The translations under genes and the position numbers were made by a program. The notes under the pieces are model-generated. The model worked only from the letters and a program-made list of their open reading frames with translations, did not search any database and was not told the DNA's origin. From Candidatus Defluviibacterium haderslevense (GTDB lineage Bacteria; Bacteroidota; Bacteroidia; Chitinophagales; Saprospiraceae), in assembly GCA_016712225.1 (NCBI GenBank), contig JADJRL010000003.1:4415501-4479500 (forward strand): DNA of 64,000 bases, given 5' to 3'. Within the stretch, counting starts at the first letter, position 1, and every line of letters begins with the position of its first letter. Shown one piece after another: positions 35,705 through 45,611 of this stretch.

Positions 35705-37990
35705 TTAGGGCATCACCGCCGCATCGGCCATCTCATAAATATCACCACGATACCAAAAAGCAGCATGCATCATTTTAACCAATTGATTGTTTGGTTCCTT
35801 ATTTTTTAAGACCTTATAAATCAAAGCAGCCTCATAATACCATTCATCATTTTCAAGGATTATTGCTTTCATCAATAATTGAGTTGTTGCATCTGCCTGA
35901 TTATAAATTTTTGATTTACTTAATTTGGTTTCAGGTGTATTTGATGGTTCCATCTTTTCTATTACAATTGAATTTGTAGAGGAACCAATTGTAGGAGTTT
36001 GAACTGAGCTAACTACCCATTGATATTCCTCATCATATTTCAATTTGATTTTTTTTAGATCGACATCCACAAAAGTATCACTTACTTGTATGGAATAAAT
36101 ATTCTTGCCACTTGAATTTTTTATTACCAATTGATAAGAAGTTGTATTAGCTGGTCTTGACCATGAAAATTGAGTTGCCTTTAATTCTAATTTTCCGGCT
36201 GGGAGAATCAAATGTATGTGTTTGCCAACTCCACCCCAACCATCTTTAGCTCCTTTATCTCCAAAACCATCCTTAGCTCCTTTGTCCCCAAATCCATCCT
36301 TAGCTCCTTTGTCTCCAAATCCATCTTTGGCGCCCTTGTCTCCAAACCCATCTTTAGCTCCTTTATCTCCAAATCCATCTTTAGCTCCTTTGTCTCCAAA
36401 GCCATCTTTAGCGCCCTTGTCCCCAAATCCATCCTTAGCTCCTTTGTCACCAAAACCATCCTTGGCGCCCTTGTCTCCAAATCCATCTTTAGCTCCTTTG
36501 TCTCCAAAGCCATCCTTAGCTCCTTTGTCTCCAAAGCCATCCTTAGCACCCTTTTCTCCAAACCCATCCTTGGCTCCCTTATCACCGAAACCATCTTTAG
36601 CTCCTTTATCCCCAAAACCATCCTTAGCTCCTTTGTCCCCAAATCCATCCTTGGCGCCCTTGTCTCCAAATCCATCTTTAGCTCCTTTGTCTCCAAAGCC
36701 ATCTTTAGCTCCTTTGTCTCCAAAGCCATCTTTAGCTCCTTTATCTCCAAAGCCATCCTTAGCTCCTTTGTCTCCAAAACCATCTTTAGCGCCCTTTTCG
36801 CCGAATCCATCTTTAGCACCTTTGTCTCCAAAGCCATCCTTAGCTCCTTTGTCTCCAAAGCCATCCTTAGCACCCTTTTCTCCAAACCCATCCTTGGCTC
36901 CCTTGTCACCGAAACCATCTTTAGCTCCTTTGTCTCCAAAGCCATCCTTAGCACCCTTTTCTCCAAACCCAACCTTGGCTCCCTTGTCACCGAAACCATC
37001 TTTAGCTCCTTTATCCCCAAAACCATCCTTAGCTCCTTTGTCCCCGAAACCATCTTTAGCTCCTTTATCCCCAAAACCATCCTTAGCTCCTTTGTCCCCG
37101 AAACCATCCTTAGCTCCTTTGTCTCCAAAACCATCCTTAGCACCCTTTTCTCCAAACCCATCCTTGGCTCCCTTGTCACCGAAACCATCTTTAGCACCCT
37201 TTTCTCCAAAACCATCCTTAGCGCCTTTGTCCCCGAAACCATCCTTAGCTCCTTTGTCTCCAAAACCATCCTTAGCACCCTTTTCTCCAAAACCATCTTT
37301 AGCGCCTTTGTCCCCAAATCCATCCTTAGCACCCTTGTCTCCAAAGCCATCTTTAGCTCCTTTATCTCCAAAGCCATCTTTAGCTCCTTTGTCACCAAAG
37401 CCATCTTTAGCTCCTTTGTCACCAAAGCCATCCTTAGCGCCCTTGTCTCCAAAGCCATCTTTAGCTCCTTTGTCCCCAAATCCATCCTTAGCTCCCTTAT
37501 CTCCAAAGCCATCTTTAGCTCCTTTGTCTCCAAATCCATCTTTAGCTCCTTTTTCCCCAAAGCCATCCTTAGCGCCCTTGTCTCCAAAACCACTCTTTTT
37601 AAAATTATTAATAGTTGTCCAATTAGCATCTCTGTTACCAGCTAAATTAGCTAAATCAATGGCATCTTGCAATCGCTCACCAATTTTACCATCTATGTTA
37701 AAATTCCTCCTTCCCTCTTGAACATTGCAAACATCTTTAAGGATATTAACTCCACTTTTTAATGAAATAAATTCAGCATTGTAGTAAATCATGGCTTTTG
37801 CGTCATTCGCTAATGTTACCTTACCATCTAAAGTCAAAACGACGCCCGGTGTAACTTGATTTATATTAATAACATCTGATAAATAACTAACAGATCCACT
37901 TACCGAAACAACTATAATTGCTTTTTCTTGAGCCAACACATTGGCAAAGAATTGAATTAAGAAAATAAATAATAAAACTAATTTTTTCAT
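35705..37990 (-). CDS. Exported protein with about fifty 9-residue repeats between FecR-like and FN3-like domains
   Basis: The 761 residues have a signal peptide (KKLVLLFIFLIQFFANVLAQ) and a FecR-like beta domain (about 23-95). Residues 134-584 consist of about fifty tandem GFG(D/E)KGAKD units. An FN3-like domain (about 590-670, with FSWSRPANTTSYQLVIK and YDEEYQWVVSS) and a TPR-like helical end follow. Apart from the repeats, the order matches the protein at 25345-26265. The repeat is rich in Gly, Lys and Asp and should be extended and flexible; GDK-GAK triplets recall collagen-like sequence but are broken by DGF. Its neighbours are metalloproteases upstream and a caspase downstream. The function is unknown; a tether, spacer or protease substrate is inferred. 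Confidence 0.75.
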   Translation of the reverse strand: MKKLVLLFIFLIQFFANVLAQEKAIIVVSVSGSVSYLSDVININQVTPGVVLTLDGKVTLANDAKAMIYYNAEFISLKSGVNILKDVCNVQEGRRNFNIDGKIGERLQDAIDLANLAGNRDANWTTINNFKKSGFGDKGAKDGFGEKGAKDGFGDKGAKDGFGDKGAKDGFGDKGAKDGFGDKGAKDGFGDKGAKDGFGDKGAKDGFGDKGAKDGFGDKGAKDGFGDKGAKDGFGEKGAKDGFGDKGAKDGFGDKGAKDGFGEKGAKDGFGDKGAKDGFGEKGAKDGFGDKGAKDGFGDKGAKDGFGDKGAKDGFGDKGAKDGFGDKGAKDGFGDKGAKVGFGEKGAKDGFGDKGAKDGFGDKGAKDGFGEKGAKDGFGDKGAKDGFGDKGAKDGFGEKGAKDGFGDKGAKDGFGDKGAKDGFGDKGAKDGFGDKGAKDGFGDKGAKDGFGDKGAKDGFGDKGAKDGFGDKGAKDGFGEKGAKDGFGDKGAKDGFGDKGAKDGFGDKGAKDGFGDKGAKDGFGDKGAKDGFGDKGAKDGFGDKGAKDGFGDKGAKDGFGDKGAKDGFGDKGAKDGFGDKGAKDGWGGVGKHIHLILPAGKLELKATQFSWSRPANTTSYQLVIKNSSGKNIYSIQVSDTFVDVDLKKIKLKYDEEYQWVVSSVQTPTIGSSTNSIVIEKMEPSNTPETKLSKSKIYNQADATTQLLMKAIILENDEWYYEAALIYKVLKNKEPNNQLVKMMHAAFWYRGDIYEMADAAVMP
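36239..37591 (-). repeat. 27-bp coding minisatellite, about 50 copies
   Basis: Roughly fifty uninterrupted 27-base units encode GFG(D/E)KGAKD. Units differ mainly at third codon positions (Ala as GCT, GCA or GCG; Gly, Asp and Lys codons likewise). Amino-acid changes are almost limited to Asp/Glu, with one Asp-to-Val and a terminal Phe-to-Trp. Larger blocks of units also recur, suggesting several rounds of duplication. Confidence 0.95.
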
Positions 37991-38051
37991 TTTATTTGAT
38001 TTAATATTTTTCGATTTTATTTTTACTTATTAAAATTATATTCTATATCCT

Positions 38052-39863
38052 TTAAGCCTTTTCATAAATATACCATTGCTCTACTTGATTTTTCTTTCCC
38101 AGAATAAATATAATATTATGATAGGTTAAAATTTGACCCGTTGAAGATTCATAAGTACTTTTTGGATCCCCATAAACTTTTAAAACTGATTCCACATTCG
38201 AACCAATGGAAATACCTCTGAATGTTTTTCCTTTATATTTAGGTTTAGTACCAAGAAAATATATTTTATCATAAGATTTCACTTGTTCTATTATGTACAA
38301 TGTGGAATAATTACTTTTCTTGGTTGAAGTAGACAATTGAGTTTTATCTCCAATATTGATGGTTTTCATGTTTGGCAAAATACTTTTAGTGATTAAATTT
38401 CTCAAATTTAGAGAATCAATTTGTTCATCATCACCGTAATCTTTAGCCGGAGTATATTCAATGTGATTCATCAATGTTGCACCTCCCGACCCTTTAGATT
38501 TGTCATCTTCTACAGGTTCATTGATGATAATTTTAGGTTCCTTTATATCTTCATTAAAGAAATCTTTAGGTCCTAGAACCAGCACTTTTAAATTTAATTT
38601 TGCAATTGAACTACCCTTTTCTGCAGCAGTTTGAAAAATAGTTTTGGCAATCGAATCATTACCCGAATTTGCTTCTAAAACACCTAATAAAACTTCTATA
38701 TCTAAAGTTGTCTTTTCATAATTTTGTTTAGCTCTTAATCTACATTCAACATTGGCATAGAACGCAGCTCGAGTACTATCACCTAATAAAGCATACGCAC
38801 AAGCTTTGTTTAAATACGCTGGTGCAAAATTTGGATCTAAACTTATTGCGGCATCAAAATTAAGTAAGGCTTGATATACTAATTTCTGGAAAGGATTAAA
38901 TACGATCAATTTTGGTTTTGAACTTCCCCATCCACCAGTCGTTTGATTGTTTTGAGGGGGTTCAATGATTGGCCATCGTTCTTGAAGCTCAATCTCTATA
39001 GGATATTTATATTTTAATCTTTTTTTAGCATATTGCGGAAAATCAATTATAGCTTGTAACAATATACTTACGCCCAAATTATTATAAATTTCCCTGCTTT
39101 GATAATCTTGCAAAACAAATTTTGAAAATTCATGGGACATCTCAAAATGTTCTGTTAAAGTTAACAGATTAGCCATATTGAAAATCTGAATAAGGTCTTG
39201 CAACTTATCAAAGGTTCTTGTGCACAATTTTTTTCTATCAGCCAAAGAAGGATATTTTGCAAGTTTACTTGGTAATTTGTATGCCTTATAAATGGAATCA
39301 ACTAAAGCCCCCGCGTTTTCGAAATATCCAAAACCAGCAGTATAACATAAGAAACCACCCAAATAATCAGCTTGTGTTTCATTAACTACATCATCTTGAA
39401 TGCTGTCTAACTTCATTCCGATATCTAAATTTTTGAAATTGGTAACAAAACCCCTTCGCCAGGCGTGTTTTTCATAATGATGGGTTAGTTCATGACCTAA
39501 AATAAAAGCAAGAGCAGCATTAACTTTAGCAGTATCGCGAAAACTCGCACACACATCGTAAGCCTTCTCCTCTAAATTAATTTCCATTTTCTCATAGTCC
39601 ATGTACGCCCCATAATCTTCCTTTTTATTCATCACAAGTGTAGGAACAGGATATCTAAAATCTCCTCTGGCCTCAACTAATCTATCAAAAATTTCAGTGG
39701 CGTGCTGAAGTTTAAGCTCATCCACTTTGGAATTATTAGTTGTATTTTTTTTCAACTTAACAGTTGGACTTTGTATCATAGATAGGGTACCAAAACTTCT
39801 ATTTTGACTAATTCCCTGATACAAAGTTCCAATAAGAAATAAAATACAAAATAATTTATTCAT
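38052..39863 (-). CDS. Secreted HExxH metalloprotease with TPRs and BamE-like C-terminus
   Basis: The 603-residue protein has a signal peptide (NKLFCILFLIGTLYQGISQ). A zinc protease domain carries HELTH at 124-128 and Glu162 in ETQAD as the likely third ligand. A helical region contains a clear TPR (AISLDPNFAPAYLNKACAYA). The C-terminal domain of about 80 residues (IGSNVESVLKVYGDPKSTYE, then LTYHNIIFILGKKNQVEQWY) resembles the small BamE/SmpA fold. The adjacent upstream gene is a close tandem paralogue and a third copy lies at 27831-29384. It is likely periplasmic. Between the protease and TPR parts the sequence is its own; no substrate is known. Confidence 0.78.
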   Translation of the reverse strand: MNKLFCILFLIGTLYQGISQNRSFGTLSMIQSPTVKLKKNTTNNSKVDELKLQHATEIFDRLVEARGDFRYPVPTLVMNKKEDYGAYMDYEKMEINLEEKAYDVCASFRDTAKVNAALAFILGHELTHHYEKHAWRRGFVTNFKNLDIGMKLDSIQDDVVNETQADYLGGFLCYTAGFGYFENAGALVDSIYKAYKLPSKLAKYPSLADRKKLCTRTFDKLQDLIQIFNMANLLTLTEHFEMSHEFSKFVLQDYQSREIYNNLGVSILLQAIIDFPQYAKKRLKYKYPIEIELQERWPIIEPPQNNQTTGGWGSSKPKLIVFNPFQKLVYQALLNFDAAISLDPNFAPAYLNKACAYALLGDSTRAAFYANVECRLRAKQNYEKTTLDIEVLLGVLEANSGNDSIAKTIFQTAAEKGSSIAKLNLKVLVLGPKDFFNEDIKEPKIIINEPVEDDKSKGSGGATLMNHIEYTPAKDYGDDEQIDSLNLRNLITKSILPNMKTINIGDKTQLSTSTKKSNYSTLYIIEQVKSYDKIYFLGTKPKYKGKTFRGISIGSNVESVLKVYGDPKSTYESSTGQILTYHNIIFILGKKNQVEQWYIYEKA

Positions 39864-39944
39864 GATATTCCAAATCCTGATTTTATAAATAAAATAGATG
39901 TCACACGAACATTGGAATCATTCATTTCTTCCTTTTCACTAGCT

Positions 39945-41585
39945 CTATTCCTTTTCATAAATTAACCAGCGATCTACCTTTCCTTGATTTCCCAAAATAA
40001 AAATAATGGACTTATAAACCAATATTTGACCGACAGGTGTCTCAATGGTAGTTTTTGGATTACCATAAGCATCTGTGACTGCTTTGAGATCACTTCCTAT
40101 TTTAATTTTTCTTCCTGATTCACCACTATAATTCGGATTGGTTCCATGAAAGAAAACCCGTTTATCGGTTTTTTCATTTTCTCCAACAAACAAAAATGAA
40201 TTTGGACCTTGCTCATTTACTTTAGAAAAAGTTATCTTATTTCCTATAACCAATGATTTAACATTGCTAAATTCATTTTCAAGCACAAGGCTCTTCAAAT
40301 GTTGTCCATCGATAAGCTCTTTCTTAGCAAAACCTCCAAAAGTTTCACTCTCTGAACCTAGGTCTTCATTGTTCAATATTTTCAAATTGATTTTCGCCAA
40401 ACCGCTATTTTGGTCAGCTGCAGACTGAAATAATTTCTTTGCTTGTTCAGTATGTCCATTTGTGGCTTCAATGATACCCATTAATATATCAACATCAACC
40501 AAAGTTTTTGCTTGCTTAGTTTTACGGGCAATGGATCTTGCCTCTTTGTCACCATAAAATTGAGCTCTATCCAAATCACCTAAAAGTGCATAGGCACATG
40601 CTTTATTTAAATAAGCAGGCGCATAATTCGGGTCCAAACTGATAGCGGCATCAAAATGGAGTAGCGCTTGTTTAATTAATGTTTCTCTGATTGTGGCGAA
40701 TCCATCTCCACGAGAGGATGCTTGCAGATCAAGTTGAATTGGATATCTAAACTTCAATTCGCCTGCATTAAAATACTGAATGGCATCTAACAAGGCAGTA
40801 ACTCCCAAATTATTATAAATTTCACGACTTTGATAATCCTGAAGCACATATCTATAATACTCGTAAGCTTCTGAATAATTTCCGATGGCTGTCAAAAGGT
40901 TTGCCATATCAAAAACCTGTATCAATTCCTTCAACTTTTCTAAAGTTCTGGCAGACATTTTCTTTCTATCTGATAAGGATGGATACTTAACCATGATTTC
41001 AGGCAAACCATAATCCTTATATAGTGCCTGTATTACATCTCCGGTTTTATCAAAAAAACCATACCCAGCAGTATAAGATAAAAATCCCCCAAGATAATCT
41101 GCTTCAGTTTCCTTTGCTACATCATCTTGAATACTATCCAACTTTAAGCCTATATTTAAATCTTTAAAATCTGCAACGAAACCTCTTTTCCATGCATGCT
41201 TTTCATAATAATGGGTTAGTTCGTGTCCTAATAAAAAAGCAATTGCAGCTTCTACCTGGGCATCATCTCCAAACTTAGAACAGACATCAAATGCTTTTTC
41301 TTCTAAGTCAATAGTCATTTTCTTATAATCCATACTAGCTACAGCATCCTCACTTTTACTCATAATGAGATTAGGTACCGGATATCTAAGATCTCCTCTG
41401 GCTTCAACCAACTTATTGTAAACTTTTAAGGCTTTTTTGTATTTAACAGAATCTACACTGCTTCTTGTAACTGCACCGGATGGATTAGGTCTTTGAACCA
41501 TTGATAGCGTTCCTAAACTCCTGTTTTGGCCATTTATAAATGTACCTAGAGTTAAATAAATTAAAATCAAAATGAATTTCTGCAT
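39945..41585 (-). CDS. Secreted HExxH metalloprotease with TPRs, tandem paralogue
   Basis: The 546 residues have a signal peptide (QKFILILIYLTLGTFINGQ), HELTH at 121-125, Glu159 in ETEAD, the TPR AISLDPNYAPAYLNKACAYA, and the same BamE-like end (IGSDLKAVTDAYGNPKTTIE). It is shorter than its neighbour because the linker before the last domain is reduced. Gaps of 81 and 61 bases on to the next two genes suggest one transcript running from here through the caspase-TPR gene. This copy is probably first in the operon, with 436 bases of non-coding DNA upstream. Conserved zinc ligands in both copies argue against decay. Confidence 0.78.
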   Translation of the reverse strand: MQKFILILIYLTLGTFINGQNRSLGTLSMVQRPNPSGAVTRSSVDSVKYKKALKVYNKLVEARGDLRYPVPNLIMSKSEDAVASMDYKKMTIDLEEKAFDVCSKFGDDAQVEAAIAFLLGHELTHYYEKHAWKRGFVADFKDLNIGLKLDSIQDDVAKETEADYLGGFLSYTAGYGFFDKTGDVIQALYKDYGLPEIMVKYPSLSDRKKMSARTLEKLKELIQVFDMANLLTAIGNYSEAYEYYRYVLQDYQSREIYNNLGVTALLDAIQYFNAGELKFRYPIQLDLQASSRGDGFATIRETLIKQALLHFDAAISLDPNYAPAYLNKACAYALLGDLDRAQFYGDKEARSIARKTKQAKTLVDVDILMGIIEATNGHTEQAKKLFQSAADQNSGLAKINLKILNNEDLGSESETFGGFAKKELIDGQHLKSLVLENEFSNVKSLVIGNKITFSKVNEQGPNSFLFVGENEKTDKRVFFHGTNPNYSGESGRKIKIGSDLKAVTDAYGNPKTTIETPVGQILVYKSIIFILGNQGKVDRWLIYEKE

Positions 41586-42021
41586 TTCTTTTATTTGATT
41601 AAATATGATATATCCTAATTTGAAGTAAAGTTATCAATAAATCAATGAAAATCAAAATTATTCTAGCAATCAAGTCTATTTATTATAATTTCTTAATATG
41701 TTACTCCATTTAAACATGAACTCCGCCCTTATTGATGGACTTAGATATTGAATTCTGAGATTCATTTTAGTTTTTTTTAAAAAAATTAATAAGCTTTTAA
41801 TCTTAAACTAAAGACCAAGTTATACATTTAAAAAACACTTCAACTTAATTAACATTTATGTATAATTTAAGTAGGCTTCAAATTATTTGGGCAATTTATT
41901 TATATCATTAATTTTGCTTTTATCAGATTACATTGTCTCACTGCACAAATTGAAAAAGCCAAAAAAAATGATTTATACCCATATAAGCATTTGAGTCTAA
42001 ACCTTTCAACATGATAGTGTA
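41586..42021. other. Probable promoter region of the protease operon
   Basis: About 440 AT-rich bases. No gene or strong hairpin is visible, and I could not find a full TTTG/TAnnTTTG pair on the minus strand. Confidence 0.4.
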
Positions 42022-45000
42022 TCAACCCTTCATAAAGGTGGAAATTTTTTCCATAATTTTTTCAACCAATCCTTGGATATTTCCCTTGTCTCCAGTTAAT
42101 TGAAATTCACCTAAAGAATTAGTGCCTAAAAATACTCTAGCTCTTAAGTTTATGTTATTTCCGGTTACATTGTATAAACCTTTTATTGAATATGCATTTT
42201 CATATTCATTGACATCCACATATATTAATTCAGCATCTGCACCCTGCGCAGTTAGTTCTCTAAAATATTCTGCAAGTGTATGTGTAATATTTAGATGATC
42301 GGACATATTCTTTTCATCTAAAAAGATATTTCTAATAAATACAGGTTTGGGTTGGGCTAGTTTTATTTTAACCGTAGAATCAACAATACCAATATCAAAG
42401 CTTCCTCCCCCATGTGGAAATGCAACAATGGGAACTTGGATTTTATTAATACTCTTAGCATATTCCGGAACCTTGTCCAGTGCATATTGAAAAAGTAAAG
42501 ACAAATCAACTCTTTTATCTTCTGTAACAGACAATCCACTCATCCCTTGCAGCAAACTATAAGTCAATAAACCCTGCCCATATTTACTAGCCTCATAACT
42601 AACTGCGTCTGCAGCACTTCCCGAAATAATAAAAATACCTGATCTATCTTTCATCCGATCCAACGCTCTAATTTGTGATGGACTCAAATCTTTTGCTCCT
42701 AATGAAGATAAAGCTTCAACTGCTTTTCCCGAATGGCAAGCATCAAATATAACAACTTCTTTATGAGCAGGAATGGCCGTTAACCACTTAGTCAAATCAC
42801 CTGATGACACCGTATAATTATTTCTTATTTCTGGATCACTTAAATTTTCACTTCCAATGTCCTTGGTTAAATAATAAAATTGATTTTTTTCTGCTTGCCC
42901 ATAAGTTGTTCCATGGCCAGAAAAATAACAAATAACCACATCTCCAGTTCCTGCTTTTTCAGCAAATTCTTTAAGCGTTTTTTCTATATTAGCTCGAGTT
43001 GAAATATCCTGAGAAATCTTACCTGCAGTTGATAATACCCTGATATAAACCCGGTCATCAAATAACCTAGATCCTACTGCTTGAAGTCCATGCGCCATTG
43101 CAGCAGCATCCAAATCAGGAAACCTTAAATCCAAATTAGTCCCTGAATAATCAGAAGTACCGACTACTAATGCATACAAATGGGGCTTGCCTTTATGAAT
43201 GATGGTTTTTGGATTAGCTACATTAGTTTCTGATCCTTTACTACCTTTATAGGGAAAATAAAAAAAATCGTGAGCATGACTTTCCAACCACCCCTCCTCA
43301 TTGTATACCCTTAAGGTTATTACATTGGTATCCTCTTCATAAAATTTTAGATATGTTTTTAAATCAATTTGAATTTCAGTTTTTCTGCTTGGATTAGCAT
43401 CTTCAATGACTTCTTTATGATTAATAAAAAAACTTAGTTTACCTATTCCTCCAGATCGTGCAAGAAATTTCACACGTAATAAATCACCCTCAATTTTACC
43501 TTCTAAATCCGGATATAAAGCTATACTTTTTAATGCTGGCACATCATGGTATTCAGTTTCTATTAATCCAAAAGTTTCTTCAAGTAATCCTGGTTCATAA
43601 TACCGCTCTTTTAATTGTTCAAGCGCAATATCCTCCAATCCAACCTCATAATCCATATGCAACATGGCACCTTCAGAAGCATCAAACAATCCATGTGGTG
43701 TAGTAACTACCCAATCGGTATCATCTAAAGATATTAGATTTGCAACTTCTTTTCCAGTTTTACAATTCCATAATTTCGTGGTTTCATCTTCACTTGCAGA
43801 TAACAAAAATCTGCTATCTGGTGAAAAATCTAAAGAATATACTTTTGAAGTATGTCCTTCAAGATAAATAGTAGTTTTATTGGAAAGATTAATCAATTCA
43901 ATGCCACCGTCATGATTACCTGATGCAATTAAATTTCCGTCTGATGAACTCGCGACTGACAATAATTTATTTTTTAATTTTCCAAGTGTTTGGACTTTTT
44001 TTCCAGACTTAAGATCCCATATATTTATTTGTCCACTATTATTTGTTGTAAATAACTGCTTGCTGTCAAAGGATACTGATAAACTATTTATAACAGATTT
44101 GGTATTAAAATTAAAAATCAATGATCCGAATAAATCGAAATGCTTGACTACACCATTCTTGCTGGCTGTCACAATAGATTTGCCATCAGGTAAAAAAACA
44201 GCTGAACTTACTTCTTCTTCTTGCTTAAACATTTGTAATTCCTTACCAGTCAAATCCCACAATTTTGTACATCCGGTCAAACAACCTGTTAATATTGAAT
44301 TACCATCACTTGAAAATGAAACAGAATTTACTTCATCAGGTAATTCAAATGATCTAATTTCTTTACCATGTTTATCCCATAACTTTGCAGTTTTATCTTC
44401 GCTACCGGTAAGTAAATATTGACCATTTGGTGAAGCCGCAACAGAAACAACTCGTTTTTTATGACCTACAAAATTATGGTATTTATAATTAAGTATATCC
44501 CAGAGCTTAGCTGTATTGTCGCCATTTCCAGTTAAAATAAAATTCCCATCTTTTGAAAAACATGCAGCATGAATATCATGTGAATGCCCTTGAAAATGTT
44601 GCACTAGATGACCATTTAAATCAAACATATTCAAAGTCTTGTCGTCACTTCCAGACAAGATAGCCTTTCCATTGGGAGAAAAACACAATGAAGTCAAACC
44701 CCATTCATGTGCTTTAAATTCCTGCAGGACCTTTCCAGATTTATTCCATATCTTTACTTTCCCATCGTAGCACCCAGAAACTATGGTTTGATTATCAGGT
44801 GAAAAATCACAAGAATGTACTTTTCCTGGATGTTTGATCACTTGTAATATATCTCCATGAGTATTCCACAAAATTGCGGTACTGTCATCACCACCAGTAA
44901 CTAAATATTCATGGTCTAAACATAAACTTACATGTTTGACTGATCCCTTATGCCCAATTAATGTACTAAGTTTATTACCAGATAAATCCCAAACAACAGC

Positions 45001-45522
45001 TGTGCTATCATCGCTACCCGTAAGAATAAATTTTCCATCACTAGAAAAGGATACACTATTAATCGCTTTCTTATGTGGAAAAGTATGTTCTAATTGGCCG
45101 CTTGTATTCCACAACTTAGCTGTATTATCACTACTCCCCGAGAGTATAGACTTTCCATTTGGAGAAAAAAACAAAGAATTGATTGAATTTTTATGAGCGT
45201 CGATTCTTACTACCAATTTCCCATCCACCGTAAAAATACTAATTTTTCCATCTTTACTGCCAGTTGCAATTTGCTTTTCGTCAGGCGAAAATGCAACCGC
45301 TAAAACTTCATGATTAAAATCAAACGTCTCTATTTCGAGACCATGTGTACTCCATACTTTAGCAGTATGATCTCTACTTCCGGACAAAATATATTTTCCA
45401 TTTGCAGAACAACAAACTGAAGTAACTCCTTCCAGGTGACCTTTGGGTATTACTAAATGAGCAGGTTGGGATAATCCAACGAAAGAAAACGAAGTCAATA
45501 TTAGAATAAAATAAAATTTCAT
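42022..45522 (-). CDS. Exported WD40-caspase fusion protein (14 blades)
   Basis: This 1166-residue protein has a signal peptide (KFYFILILTSFSFVGLSQ). Fourteen WD40 repeats (about 27-600) follow, enough for two seven-bladed propellers; most have the GH...SGS.D.TAKLW pattern. A conserved linker starts DWVVTTPHGLFDASEGAML. An all-beta segment then leads to a caspase domain (about 780-1030) with His870 in YFSGHGT and Cys929 in DACHSGK. The last 110 residues (ENAYSIKGLYNVTGNNINLR) resemble TolB/FlgO-like domains. The next gene upstream is a full-length paralogue 89 bases away. WD40 propellers would act as a recognition or oligomerisation platform, as in Apaf-1-like systems, but here outside the cytoplasm. 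Confidence 0.88.
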   Translation of the reverse strand: MKFYFILILTSFSFVGLSQPAHLVIPKGHLEGVTSVCCSANGKYILSGSRDHTAKVWSTHGLEIETFDFNHEVLAVAFSPDEKQIATGSKDGKISIFTVDGKLVVRIDAHKNSINSLFFSPNGKSILSGSSDNTAKLWNTSGQLEHTFPHKKAINSVSFSSDGKFILTGSDDSTAVVWDLSGNKLSTLIGHKGSVKHVSLCLDHEYLVTGGDDSTAILWNTHGDILQVIKHPGKVHSCDFSPDNQTIVSGCYDGKVKIWNKSGKVLQEFKAHEWGLTSLCFSPNGKAILSGSDDKTLNMFDLNGHLVQHFQGHSHDIHAACFSKDGNFILTGNGDNTAKLWDILNYKYHNFVGHKKRVVSVAASPNGQYLLTGSEDKTAKLWDKHGKEIRSFELPDEVNSVSFSSDGNSILTGCLTGCTKLWDLTGKELQMFKQEEEVSSAVFLPDGKSIVTASKNGVVKHFDLFGSLIFNFNTKSVINSLSVSFDSKQLFTTNNSGQINIWDLKSGKKVQTLGKLKNKLLSVASSSDGNLIASGNHDGGIELINLSNKTTIYLEGHTSKVYSLDFSPDSRFLLSASEDETTKLWNCKTGKEVANLISLDDTDWVVTTPHGLFDASEGAMLHMDYEVGLEDIALEQLKERYYEPGLLEETFGLIETEYHDVPALKSIALYPDLEGKIEGDLLRVKFLARSGGIGKLSFFINHKEVIEDANPSRKTEIQIDLKTYLKFYEEDTNVITLRVYNEEGWLESHAHDFFYFPYKGSKGSETNVANPKTIIHKGKPHLYALVVGTSDYSGTNLDLRFPDLDAAAMAHGLQAVGSRLFDDRVYIRVLSTAGKISQDISTRANIEKTLKEFAEKAGTGDVVICYFSGHGTTYGQAEKNQFYYLTKDIGSENLSDPEIRNNYTVSSGDLTKWLTAIPAHKEVVIFDACHSGKAVEALSSLGAKDLSPSQIRALDRMKDRSGIFIISGSAADAVSYEASKYGQGLLTYSLLQGMSGLSVTEDKRVDLSLLFQYALDKVPEYAKSINKIQVPIVAFPHGGGSFDIGIVDSTVKIKLAQPKPVFIRNIFLDEKNMSDHLNITHTLAEYFRELTAQGADAELIYVDVNEYENAYSIKGLYNVTGNNINLRARVFLGTNSLGEFQLTGDKGNIQGLVEKIMEKISTFMKG

Positions 45523-45611
45523 ATATTATATTTAAAACAAAATCCGTACAAATTACATGATAAATAACGGTTCAATTATAAAGCCAAATTTGAGTTAGTA
45601 ATATTTTTCAA

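Noticed and set aside
36239..37591. CRISPR array
   Set aside because: The units are directly adjacent, with no unique spacers, and encode a conserved peptide.
36208..37721. Three other long open frames (36208-37629 minus; 36212-37645 and 36216-37721 plus) across the repeat region
   Set aside because: A 27-base repeat without stop codons keeps other frames open in every copy. The chosen frame alone has a signal peptide, flanking domains and synonymous variation between units.
44060..44422. Plus-strand open frame within the WD40-caspase gene (with similar ones at 44936-45196 and 43458-43867)
   Set aside because: The repeated PSGEK-like motifs are the antisense of WD40 repeat codons. The minus-strand protein fully explains the region.
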